Assembly: GCA_930367205.1 (NCBI GenBank)
Contig: OV884009.1
Coordinates: 124,132,639 to 124,196,638 of the forward strand
Reading direction: 5' to 3'
Length of the DNA: 64,000 bases
DNA from: Acanthosoma haemorrhoidale
Taxonomy: Eukaryota > Arthropoda > Insecta > Hemiptera > Acanthosomatidae
The translations under genes and the position numbers were made by a program. Under the pieces are notes generated by a model, which worked only from the letters and a program-made list of their open reading frames with translations, ran no database searches and was not told the origin of the DNA. This document shows positions 46,506 through 55,654 of the stretch, one piece after another; position 1 is the first letter of the stretch; every line of letters begins with the position of its first letter.

Positions 46506-46688
46506 TTAATCGTCGGCGGTTAAGTGTGATAAAAATATAATAATGAAAGAGGAAAAAACACCGACACACTGTGACTCCAGTAAAAGACTACTTTATTCTC
46601 CTTAGTAATCCGACCTACATAGGATCATGGGTTGTTTACCTCCCATGATCGTATTAGTTTACAACATAACTTGCCTCTGGCTTTAACT
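46504..46688 (-). repeat. 3' LTR of element C
   Basis: 185 bp, AGTTAATCGTCGGCGG to GGCTTTAACT on the + strand; followed inward by CCCCCCTGCCAG, which is a G-rich polypurine tract on the coding strand. Confidence 0.95.
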
Positions 46689-46948
46689 CCCCCCTGCCAG
46701 TTCCTGACCATCCGTCGGGAACTGAAACTTAACACTTATGCTAATTATATACAGTTCTGACATAATAATTTCCTGCTCGCCTAGAGCAGCACAACACTGT
46801 CTTATAATCGTAAAAACAGAACATAACTTTATCCAATGTGGTACAAGGTTAAAACAGTAAAATAAAAAAAACATGTATCTGGCAAATGCCACCAAAAACC
46901 AAAAGAGATGTGTGCAGGAGTGAGAAAATTCAAAAACTAGTCAATTTC

Positions 46949-48010
46949 CTAATTGGATGGCTTCCCCACTGGAAGCTTTAACTGCTCGAGATGGACAGTT
47001 CTCCTCTTCGCGGGTTCATGAACACTCTGGATGGTCACCAAATTGTGTTCACGAATCGTAATCACCCAGAAGGGACCCTCATAACGGGACACCTCCTTAC
47101 TCCTATTGGAACCGATCTTACGATATACCGTAGTGCCTATCGCAACGCACCCTTCTAGTGGTTTGACGCCCGCGTTCTCCCTCAACACCCTCCTGGATTT
47201 TTCCCCGGTAATTCTCGCGTACACCTTCCCCCATACTTTCCCTAGTTCCACGCGGTTGGTGGTGAGTTGTGCGGACGTCTCGCCTCCCACCACCGTTCTA
47301 CTCGTGTCTCGGCGACGCCCACGAAGTCCGAAAAGGATTTCAAAGGGTGAAAACCCGGTGGTCGTGTGGACAGAATGGTTATACGCAATGACCGCCCTAG
47401 GCATTGCCTCTGCCGGCTCCAACCCTTTGTCGGCATTGTAGACGCGGAGATGATCGCCCAAGGTACTGTGGAGACGCTCAATTCCTCCTCGGCTCTTTGG
47501 ATGCCCTGGGGTATTGACGTGCCACATCACGTCCAGAGCCTTCATCTCTTTCCGCACGTCGGCGTTATCGAACTCCTTTCCACCGTCCGACGCTATCCGA
47601 TCTGGGACGCCGTAGAATTGGAACCAACGCCTCAGCGCGCCTAGCACTGCTTCCGATGACTTTTCCCGAATAGGGTATGCCATAGCCATTTTGCTAAAGA
47701 GGTCAACCGTGGTGACCCACTTGTGTCCCCGCCAAGTGAAAGTATCAACTTGAAGGTCAGTGAGCGGTGTTTGCGCCGTGGGAGTCTCGACTTGTTGCCC
47801 GGTAGGTGGGTGCCTGTCATATTTGGTACGATGACAAACTTCGCTCGCAGCTAGTGTTTCCTGGATTGTCTTTCGCATCCCCCACCAGAAATACTTCCGC
47901 CTCAACGCCTGAGCCGTCTCTTGTTCTCCCCTGTGGTTGGTTTTGCCCTGATGGTACGCTAGCGTGATCTCCTTCTGCGTTGGCTCATCCGGGATGGTCT
48001 CTACCATCAT
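46949..48010 (-). pseudogene. Element C pol: integrase
   Basis: This is a 353-codon open stretch. The HHCC zinc finger has both His (HQGKTNHRG), but the expected CxxC is SEVC, so the first Cys is Ser where B has CEIC. The DDE core is intact by eye: LQVDTFTWRG, ASDGGKEFDN and the Glu of GIERLHS. The C-terminal domain keeps KEVSRYEGPFWV and ends VHLEQLKLPVG. The missing Cys may impair the zinc finger. A frame change upstream (about 48060-48130) separates it from RNase H. Confidence 0.92.
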
Positions 48011-49416
48011 GGTACACCGTACAAATGTTCGGTCAACCCCAACCTGCTCCGCCCTCCAAAGGCGCTTAATTTTCTCCCATATGGTTGCGTTCCCGACATA
48101 AAGAAAATGGGTCTTCCTGGTGTGGAAGCATCATTAAGGGCACGACTAATTTGGTCATTGTTCACCCCTGGAGCCGACCATATGGTCGTGGTGGTCGATC
48201 GTGGAGAACTATCATGTGCTATTTTCATGGGGCCGAAGGTCTTCGTCTTCCAGACTATCTGGCGGCGCTTATCGTTTATAATTTCTTCCCACTCTTCCAT
48301 GTCCGCAGGCCTGTCGTCCGTTGAGCTCCCTCCTCCTGCCGACGGTACCAAATCCGTAGACCCTGGTTCCTGTTGGTCTTCTTCTCTCTCCGGCGTCCAT
48401 TCTCGCAAGAACTGCCTTCCGTCTCGGGAGGATTCCCCCTGCTCTTGTTCGAGTGCGTTGACCACCATCGCCCGAGACAGCCAGTCCGCCACGACGTTTT
48501 CCTTACCGGGCTTGTATATCACCTCCAAGTTGTATTGGCTGAGGAACTCCTTCCAACGCATGACCCTCGCCGACGACTCTTTTAATTTACCAACCCACTG
48601 TAACGGTTTGTGGTCGGTGTGCACCCGGAACCTTCTCCCGAACACGTAGGGCCGGAAATGGTCTATTGCCCAGACTATCCCTAATAATTCCCGCTTTAGC
48701 GCGCTATACCGACTTTCCACCTCTGTGAGGCGCCTACTGGCGTACGCTACTGGACGGTCCCCTTTGCCCCGCGCCTGTGACAGAACTGCTCCCAAGGCAT
48801 ATTCACTGGCATCCGTCGTTATTGTGAATTGCTTTGTGAAATCCGGAAAAGCCAGTACAGGATGTTCTTGTAGTCGTGCCATGCACTTGCGCATGTTCGC
48901 CTCTATGTCGGGGGTGATGGCTACTTTTTTCCCCTTTTTGAGGAGGTTGTTAAGAGGTACTAGGTATGCTGCCATTTCTGGGACGAATCGCCTGTAGTAG
49001 TTCAGTGTTCCCATCAACCGCCGTATCCCTTTTACGTCCGACGGAACTGCCATCTTCTGGATTGCTGCTACCTTCCCGGCATCTGGTCGGACTCCTTCTT
49101 TGCATATCGTGTGCCCCAAAAAACTGATGACCTCCTGACCCAGATGGGACTTTTCCTCCGACAATTTCAGGCCGAATTGTCGCACTCGGTCAAAAACTGT
49201 CCTCAGGTGATCTACATGTTGGGCCTCGGTCGCGCTGAATACTAAGAGGTCGTCCATGTATATCTGGCAAACGGACTCATCTACTCCACGTAGCAACTCA
49301 TCCATGAGCCTTTGGAATGTGATGGGTGCATTTTTCAATCCAAATGGCATCCTGGTGAACTCGTAGTGACCTCTCTCAAAAGTGAAGGCTGTCTTATGTC
49401 GGTCCCTAGGATGCAT
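48007..49416 (-). pseudogene. Element C pol: reverse transcriptase and RNase H
   Basis: This is a 469-codon open frame. RT motifs are HYEFTRMPFGLKNAP, YMDDLLVFSATE, LGHTICKEG and LMGTLNYYRRFVPEM. RNase H follows with TTDASEYALGAVLS, the RELLGIVWAIDHFRPY block and PGKENVVADWLSRAM. A linker rich in Glu and Ser leads toward integrase, where the frame slips. The upstream frame ends at a TAG (49426-49428) in the motif DLKAG*HQI, so a single nonsense change separates the RT N-terminus from this part. Confidence 0.92.
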
Positions 49417-49428
49417 CTGTATCTGGTG

Positions 49429-50334
49429 CTACCCCGCTTTGAGATCCAGGGTGCTGAAGATCCTGGCCCCGCTCAGCCTGTCCAGAATGTCATCGAACCG
49501 TGGAATTGGGTACTTCTCGTCCACTGTATTCTCATTGAGCTTCCGGTAGTCTACTACCACTCTATGCTTATCTGGGACCCCGCCTTCCACACTCTTTTTC
49601 TTAACAGCCCATAAGGGGCTATTATATGGTGACGTGCTATCTTCGATGATCCCCTGTTTTTTCAAGTTGTCCAGCTCCTCCCTAATATGGTGTCTCAGAG
49701 CCTGTGGGTATCTGCGCTCCTTCACGTAGCTTACTCGGTCCTGCTTGAGCGGAATCTCATGTACTGTTTTTCCTGTGGCCCCCAATCTCTCCCCTTCCTT
49801 AAAGAAAATGTCCGTATATTCTCTCTTGAGCTCCACTCTCTAATCCTCCGCTCGCCTAATCGCCCCTACTCGCGCCCTACCGTCTCTCCCTACATCCCTC
49901 CCTTGTCTCAGGCACCTATATGTTTTCTTACCTAAGCGAATGTCCCATTTCCCTTCCCTGTTCCTAATCCTTGCTCCAACTTTCCCCAACAGATCACACC
50001 CTATGATCCCTCCGTATTCCCGGGGCATCTTTTCCACCACATGGACCCGTAATTTCTCCTCGCTACGATCCCATCTTTCCAGCCCTATTATCGCTTCCGC
50101 TTCGACCCTGCAGGGGCCCCCCAGGGTGACCAAGCTACAAGAACATACCTGCATTTGAGGCATCCTTCCTCCTCCACACATGCTCTCTAGTGTCTCCCGA
50201 CACATTATTGTGTTGGTACTCCCCGTATCCACTAAGCACTGCACTCCACTCGCGACTCTAATTATAGGCAGACCGCCATGTGTGCCTTTTACAATATTAT
50301 TTATTAACGTGCGGTCGCCTCTCCGCTGCCACAC
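49429..50334 (-). pseudogene. Element C pol: protease and RT N-terminal part
   Basis: LVDTGSTNTIMCRE (about 50245) is the aspartic-protease active site, and IIGCDLLGKVG follows about 85 residues on. A stop at about 49838-49840 splits the protease part from the RT N-terminal part. The latter has YPQALRHHIREELDNLKKQG, SPYNSPLWAVKKK and the VVDYRKLNENT motif of gypsy RTs. Confidence 0.9.
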
Positions 50335-50337
50335 TTC

Positions 50338-51518
50338 TCAGATCTCGCGTTCTCCCCTCTCCTCCATCGCCTGTCGTCGGTCGCTCCTCCGGGCACTGCC
50401 ACTTCCACAGCCCACTCCGCTTCCTGGCTCTTCCCTTTCGTTGTCCGTTTCGGAGATTTCCGAAGTTTCTGAAGCCTCTGACTGATGTCTCTCCCTCCTC
50501 CACACTCTCTGAGCATTGATTTCCATTGGCTCGGGACGGTTCATGTTTCTGCGTGGGCTCATATATGGGCACTGTCTTGCTACGTGACCCTCCGTGCCAC
50601 ACTCAAAGCACCTAGTGCGTGGGCACTTACCAGGTGTCCTGTCTTCCCACACTCATAACACTTCCTGTCTTCCCTTCTCCTGGGGCGTCCCGCGTTTCCT
50701 CGGCTCCTTTCTCCCACTGCCGCCCTCTCTCTTCTACCGCACTCTACCTCCTTCTTCCTCCATGTGACCGGCGCGATTTTGGGCCTTTTATATACTACTT
50801 TCCTCCAGTCCATTTCTTCCTCGCCAACTGTAATTTCCTCCTCTCTGGCGCTGGTGTCCACCATTTCTTGAGCGCATTCTAGAAACGTGCGCTCTCTAGG
50901 TAACGCCTCCTTTCTTCCTGTTTCCTTCGCTAGCTGCACCTTAAGTATTGTAGACAAAAACGCCATCCTGCCCTCTACTACTGCCGCGTTCAATGTCTCC
51001 CGCATCTTCTCCGTGATGCCATTGTATTGAGCCAGCAGTGTTCCGGCGAACTGCCCGTTTGTTTGTCGGTGCCTCTTCGTCTCCCGGAACATTTTAAAAA
51101 TATCTTCTTCCGGGGTCCATCTTCCCCCGCCGAATGCTTTCTTCAGCCGCTCCTTCACTATGGTCCATGAGGTCTCCTCGTCAGCCTGGATCATATTCAG
51201 AATGCTCCGCTTAACTCTGCACACCAGAGCTGCTCTCAGTGAATCGGCATCTCCTTCAGTTATTAAATCCTCCGTCCGTTTTCCTTCTATCCGCATCATC
51301 AGCCGGTCACCCCCCTTAAGGAAATGATTCAGTTCCCCGGTCTCACCTGCGAATCTCTCCAGGTCGGAAATGGACTTCCTCATATCCTGAGCCGTGATCG
51401 CCTGAATCTTCATCCACGCTAATGTAGTCGCGTGAGCCGCTGCCATCGTCGTTTGAGGCAACTGAGGTATATCTGCAGCTCCACTTAGCACCGCGGGTCG
51501 TAACACTCCCTCTGGCAT
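50338..51518 (-). pseudogene. Element C gag
   Basis: An ATG at 51518 starts a 312-codon frame with capsid-type helices (SISDLERFAGETGELNHFL, GGGRWTPEEDIFKMFRET). The first zinc knuckle begins CYECGKTGHLV but a frame change cuts it. In the other frame (50652-50338) the second knuckle CFECGTEGHVARQC is intact. Apart from that slip, Gag would be close to complete. Confidence 0.92.
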
Positions 51519-51621
51519 GTTATTAAAAACGTAAAAGAGAGGAGACGATTAAGAAAAAAAAATTAGAGAGAAAGAAAAAAAAACAATTACTTTCTACGCC
51601 GCCGTACGAGGTTCCCGTAAT

Positions 51622-51640
51622 CTCCCGGGTTTCGGCACCA
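51622..51640 (-). other. Primer binding site of element C, tRNA-Phe type
   Basis: The coding strand reads TGGTGCCGAAACCCGGGAG directly after the 5' LTR, identical to that of B over 18 bases. Confidence 0.8.
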
Positions 51641-51822
51641 GTTAATCGTCGGCGGTTAAGTGTGATAAAAATATAATAATGACAGAGGAAAAAACACCAA
51701 CACACTGTGACTCCAGTAAAAGACTACTTTATTCTCCTTAGTAATCCGACCTACATAGGATCATGGGTTGTTTACCTCCCATGATCGTATTAGTTTACAA
51801 CATAACTTGCCTCTGGCTTTAA

Positions 51823-51824
<2 letters not shown>
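51640..51824 (-). repeat. 5' LTR of element C
   Basis: 185 bp direct repeat of 46504-46688. Confidence 0.95.

Positions 51825-51872
<48 letters not shown>
51825..51872. repeat. (TA)n microsatellite between elements C and D
   Basis: About 24 TA units joining the end of C to the LTR of D. Both insertions use the same simple repeat. Confidence 0.95.
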
Positions 51873-51874
<2 letters not shown>

Positions 51875-52055
51875 TTACAGCTAGCGGTACGGCAATGTTA
51901 AGCCTAATACAACGTAGCCTAGGGTAAACAAACCCGTAACGTGTGTATAGAGGATCAGGAGGAAAATAAAGCCAGTTATAAAACAAACCATCACATTATC
52001 TCATCTCCTTATTCATCCCTATTTCTCGATCGTCTACAGCTGGGAGACGATTACT
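51873..52055 (+). repeat. 5' LTR of element D
   Basis: Preceded by (TA)n. It contains AAAATAAAGCCAGTTAT, a variant of the family polyadenylation module. It resembles the LTR at about 54260-54440 (shared words such as CAATGTTAAGCCTAATAC and TATAGAGGAT) much more than the LTRs of B or C. The adjoining primer site is degenerate. Confidence 0.75.
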
Positions 52056-52151
52056 GAGATACCGAACCACGAAGATAGTGAGGAATTAAGGAACACAGTT
52101 CGGGGAAATTTTGTTGTGGCCCGATTTTGATCGATACACGTATAAGAAGAG

Positions 52152-52388
52152 ATGACGGAAAGTGGCGTATTAAGACAGCCCGTCTTAAATATCGTCGATG
52201 GGGCGAAACCTAGGAGAGTGGGCCTGCTACCGGAGACTCACGCAAATGCACTCGCCCTGATGAGGGTGAAGGCTATGAATACCCAGGATCCAAGAAAAGC
52301 GATTTCTGATCTGGAGAAGTTTACAGGTGAGCTGGGTGAACTTAATCACTTTTTAAAGGGAGGAGACCGCCTCACAGCGTTGTTGTGA
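52152..52388 (+). pseudogene. Truncated gag of element D
   Basis: The 78-codon frame MTESGVLRQPVLNIVDGAKP... ends in HFLKGGDRLTALL at the deletion joint. It is almost identical to the first 75 residues of B gag. The following 52390-52470 segment is the out-of-frame end of integrase (IREHNLV...HIE region). Confidence 0.85.
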
Positions 52389-52916
52389 TCCGAGAACACA
52401 ATCTTGTAACTATCGAGAGTGTGGACCACCCAAGGAAACGGCGGACGGTTCATATTGAATAGCTTAAACTTCCACTCTAGGGGGGGGGGGGAGCGTGAGT
52501 AAAATGGTGTGTCCTCGATCCGACACCAAGCAAGTAATTGTTGTTATAGGTCACATTTTTAATACATGTGACATTCAGACAGAGAGTTCTGTTAGTTTTT
52601 ATAGTATTATTATTTTATAGGATTTATTATTATTTTATTTTGTACATTTATATTTTATTTGTATTGTTTAAATGTGTGTTTAGTAGTGTGATGGAATCAT
52701 AGATTGTGTATTGGATGCGCTGGCCAAATGGCTTGACATAATTAAAAAAATATAGCACTAACATGATACATTAACTTCTATTACTTCTGCGTTACATTTA
52801 TATTTTATAAAATAAATATGCACATAAGCATATCAGATAATATAAAATGTTATAATAATAAAAATTCAATTACAGCATAACAATAATAATAACAACAACA
52901 TAAAAAAAACAACCAC

Positions 52917-53290
52917 CTTATACTCGTTTTTCTATCTGTTGTACTATCAATAGCATATAGTACTCCACAAACAATAAACATTTCACCAGCTTTCTTATGC
53001 TTGAGACTAATATTCCACGCAAACTGAATATCAAATATATACGTATCCACTTTTATCACAGCTGTGTTGTTTGAAACAGGAAGTCCATAAATCATCCATA
53101 AGCCATTATCATCGACTGCAAAATCCATGTAATTGTACAAAGTCGTATAAAGGAAATTTGACTCATTGGCTAATGCATGTGGCACTTGCAATATTTGGCT
53201 TCTTTCACTGCTTAATTCATATCTCACTATTTGTTGTTTTAGTTTATGGTTGTAGTAAAATGATCCATTATAAATTGTATGAGCATTACC
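52917..53290 (-). CDS. Olfactomedin/Ig gene: main olfactomedin exon
   Basis: The acceptor TTTTCAG ends at 53291 and entry is phase 0; the donor AG|GTGGTT leaves phase 2 and matches the exon at 40310. It encodes GNAHTIYNGSFYYN, the family YNGS block, then LYNYMDFAVDDNGLWMIY, the strongly conserved (D/V)D(E/N)xGLW block, and FIVCGVLYAIDSTTDRKT, the (C)GVLY block. The conserved Cys that pairs with the one at the domain start is the C of VCGVLY. The intron that follows is 12.6 kb and filled with elements H, G, C and D. Confidence 0.95.
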
Positions 53291-53477
53291 CTGAAAAATA
53301 AATTTTACTTCATTTTGAAAAAAGAATAATCAGTTTTCTTCTTTTTGTTTCAAGCGTTCTTTTAGGCCGGTTAGAATTTGATTATTTTAAAGATATTAGT
53401 TTGATACTCGATTGTTATTGGCTGGCTTTTACTACGACTATTTCTTCAATAATTACAAAGTATAAATTCAAACTTAC

Positions 53478-53692
53478 CGAAAATGGGTATTCCAGTCTAT
53501 AGACTTTGGTAGGTATATCTAGACTAAATGCAGTTTTATTTGCAAATTCATATAAAATTGAGTTTTCATTTTCCTTAGTAACCCAATATTTGTCAGTGTC
53601 CCCTCGAGGTAGAGGATCCCGCATCCAACTCCCATAAAGTGCATCTGTGAATTTATTAAACACTGGCTTTCCAACACTGTGAACTTGGCAAT
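53478..53692 (-). CDS. Olfactomedin/Ig gene: start of the olfactomedin domain
   Basis: The acceptor TTTTCAG ends at 53693; entry phase 1, donor TCG|GTAAGT, exit phase 0. It encodes DCQVHSVGKPVF with the first conserved Cys. The family motif (G/S)(A/S)WM(R/K)DP follows as YGSWMRDPLPRG, then DKYWVT. The end YRLEYPFS leads into the GNA(H)TIYNGS block of the next exon. Confidence 0.94.
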
Positions 53693-53772
53693 CTGAAAAA
53701 ATAAAAGTATAAACCTACCACCACCACTCTTTCACCCTTACCTATACTTTTAAATTTAATTTAATTAATTAC

Positions 53773-54018
53773 CTAATGTTCGGTTTGGCAGGCCAGGGTA
53801 GGTTTTATTAGAATCAAGCGGTCTTATTTCTAATTCTCGATGACCTAATAAATCATAAAGGGAATAAATCCCTTGCTTGCACCTAAATTCTTTTGGATCA
53901 GGACATTCGGGGCATTGTATAGGTGGGCCACATAAGTCATCTAGATCAACATTTTCTGGAGAAAGCTCACCATATGTTCCACTTTCATCGACTTTTGTAG
54001 ATAATCCATGTTTGGCAT
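53773..54018 (-). CDS. Olfactomedin/Ig gene: cysteine-rich linker exon
   Basis: The acceptor ATTTTAAG ends at 54019 (phase 1) and the donor TTAG|GTAATT leaves phase 1. The 82-codon exon carries an acidic stretch (SPENVDLDDL) and then a Cys-rich core LCGPPIQCPECPDPKEFRCK with four Cys. The rest is predicted polar, with the last residues NRTL a possible N-glycosylation site. No collagen repeats are seen in this exon. It joins the Ig domain to the olfactomedin domain. Confidence 0.9.
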
Positions 54019-54068
54019 CTTAAAATGAAATATAAAATTATTTAAAAATATAATAATTTATTTATATA

Positions 54069-54254
54069 AGTTAATCGCCGGCGGTTAAGATAGATAAAAA
54101 ATGAACAAGGAAAGAGGGAAATGCACCGACACACTCTGACTCCAGTAAAAGACTGCTTTATTATTGATGATAATCAGACATACATAGGATCATGGGTTCT
54201 TTACATTCCATGATCGTATTAGTATTCGACCTACTCATGCCTCTGGTTTTAACT
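54069..54254 (-). repeat. Solo LTR of the element C subfamily
   Basis: 186 bp, AGTTAATCGCCGGCGG to TGGTTTTAACT on the + strand, with TATA on both sides (54065-54068, 54255-54258). It shares most of its sequence with the C LTRs, including the CAGTAAAAGACTNCTTTATT polyadenylation module (inverted). No internal sequence remains, so this is the product of LTR-LTR recombination. It lies in an intron of the olfactomedin gene between the linker and Ig exons. Confidence 0.9.
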
Positions 54255-54259
54255 TATAT

Positions 54260-54440
54260 ATATGTTCTGGCTAGTGGCAAGACAATGTTAAGCCTAATAC
54301 CATATGGCCTGATGTAAACAAAGCCTGTGTATTGATAGAGGATGAGAAGATAATAAAGTCAGTTAACAATCGAACCTGTGTGAATTATTACCATCCTTAT
54401 TCTCTCTTTTTTTATCGTCTACAACCGGGATACGATAACT
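54260..54440 (+). repeat. Solo LTR of the element D subfamily
   Basis: About 181 bp, beginning TGTTCTGGCTAGTGG and ending GATACGATAACT followed by (TA)n. It shares long words with the LTR of D (GACAATGTTAAGCCTAATAC versus GGCAATGTTAAGCCTAATAC; TAAAGTCAGTTA versus TAAAGCCAGTTA). Orientation is opposite to the adjacent solo LTR. The first bases differ from the usual AGTTA, so the exact 5' edge is uncertain. Confidence 0.75.
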
Positions 54441-54575
54441 TATATATATATATATTTATACATATATAAATGCTGATTATGAAATTCTCCTGCCAACTCT
54501 GATCGTTTTCTCTACTTAAACCTTATGTTGTAAATAAAGAAAAAATCTGAATATTATTTTGGTTATTCAACTTAC

Positions 54576-54684
54576 CATAAACAGTGAAGTTTCCTTTTGT
54601 TAAGCCAATTTCATTTTTGTAAATACAATGATACAACCCATAGTCAAAATAGTTGACATCACTGATGTTAAGCTGCATTAATGA
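54576..54684 (-). CDS. Olfactomedin/Ig gene: second half of the Ig domain
   Basis: The acceptor ATTGCAG ends at 54685 (phase 0) and the donor TATG|GTAAGT leaves phase 1. It encodes LMQLNISDVNYFDYGLYHCI: the L.I..V...D.G.Y.C strand-F signature of an I-set immunoglobulin domain, with its second Cys. It then continues NEIGLTKGNFTVY, strand G. NIS and NFT are potential N-glycosylation sites. Confidence 0.93.
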
Positions 54685-54871
54685 CTGCAATAAAAAAGGA
54701 ATAGTTGAATGCAGAAATGTCAGCAAGGTTTCTTTAAATGTAAAACTCCATTTAGTTTAAGCTAAAGTCGACATTTTTCTCGAGAATAATCCTAACTATT
54801 ACGCTGATCTTTAAATCTACTATTTTAACCAGTAAGAAATTTGCATATATATATGGTAGATATTTTCTTAC

Positions 54872-55053
54872 CGTGTACTTGCCCAAATCAATAACAGCAA
54901 TGCTATATTTCTCTGACTGCTCAATAACCCGTCCACCTGATTTCTCCCAATACTTTAAACCATCTGGATATGCTTCAACCTCACATTCAAGTTTTGCAAT
55001 CGATGTGTTCGTTACAGCAATTCGTTGATGATAAATTTTTATAAGAGGTGAGA
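54872..55053 (-). CDS. Olfactomedin/Ig gene: first half of the Ig domain
   Basis: The acceptor TATTTTAG ends at 55054; the exon starts in phase 1, so a coding exon upstream is required, and it ends in phase 0 at ACG|GTAAGA. It encodes SPLIKIYHQRIAVTNTS followed by AKLECEVEAYPDGLKYWEKSG: strands A to C of an I-set Ig domain, with the first conserved Cys and the core Trp. From here to the stop the seven exons specify 458 residues: Ig domain about 1-97, Cys-rich linker about 98-178, olfactomedin about 179-430. Proteins with this domain order (colmedin, gliomedin) are secreted or type II membrane proteins acting at the cell surface or matrix. N-terminal exons lie upstream, perhaps outside the window. 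Confidence 0.93.
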
Positions 55054-55654
55054 CTAAAATAAAAGAAGAATATTAGACATTGTCGATAACGGTTATTGCT
55101 ATAACGGTTTATTATTTTTAATGATAAATTAACAATACAATTTTTTTCGTAGACATGCATAAACAATATATATGTATACAAATAATATATACATATATAT
55201 GTGGATGGCTGATATAATCAACCAGCAGCAGCAGAGGCAAGGACTACGTCCAGCGCGTCTTCTGTCAAAGCACCCTGAAACTATCTAACAGATTGTGATC
55301 CACAGAATACTAACAATTTTATTTTCTGTTACATGCACAATTTACACACTACTCGCATATTTATTTTGTAGTAAACTTTCTATATGTCATCAGATTCAGG
55401 AAGATCCAACCCTTGTGAGAAACCCGCCCAAAAAGACGCGGACAAATATGCCTTAAGATCTGGGAATGAACACAAAATGAGCCCGCTAAACCCCACTTCA
55501 CCTCCCTCAAAAGACGAATCATCGTATGTGATGGCATATTGAAACAATAAATGTTACAGGTAAATAATAATGTGACATAACAAAGCACGAGAATGAATAA
55601 CTTAACAGAATTGAGAAAACACTTCACAATTTAAATTGAAGTTCAATCCCAAAT
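55054..55654 (-). other. Intron or upstream region of the olfactomedin gene
   Basis: AT-rich with short TATA runs (55165-55200). The - strand open frame at 55627-55361 starts with a hydrophobic stretch (FILVLCYVTLLFT) that could pass for a signal anchor. It has no correctly phased donor that I can show, so I do not include it in the gene. Confidence 0.35.

Larger units (their letters stand above)
46504..51824 (-). mobile_element. Element C: youngest full-length Ty3/gypsy copy
   Basis: LTRs of 185 bp (46504-46688, 51640-51824) differ at only about two positions by eye. Flanks are TATA/(TA)n on both sides. Gag and pol on the - strand are mostly open but carry a few breaks: one stop in RT, one frame change in the RNase H-integrase link, and one in gag. 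The primer site is the same tRNA-Phe type as in B, and pol is clearly homologous to B while the LTRs are mostly diverged. It lies in the large intron of the olfactomedin gene (40311-52916), in the same orientation as that gene. Confidence 0.96.
51873..52733 (+). mobile_element. Element D: gypsy deletion derivative
   Basis: A + strand LTR (51873-52055, 183 bp, AGTTACAGC to CGATTACT) is followed by a leader and gag start nearly identical to those of B. At about 52380 the gag sequence (CTCACAGCGTT) jumps to the 3' end of pol (GTTGTGATCCGAGAACACAA). Compared with B, about 4 kb is missing and GTT is common to both sides of the joint. The copy ends near 52733 with sequence matching the B 3' UTR, before a 3' LTR. 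Its LTR differs from that of B. Confidence 0.85.

Noticed and set aside
52850..52916. Read-through extension of the olfactomedin exon into a Cys/Tyr-rich hydrophobic tail
   Set aside because: A donor AG|GTGGTT at 52916 joins in phase to a canonical olfactomedin continuation at 40310, so the tail is intron.
54523..54575. Extension of the Ig exon beyond the strand-G segment
   Set aside because: The donor G|GTAAGT at 54575 and the phase match to 54018 show it is intron.
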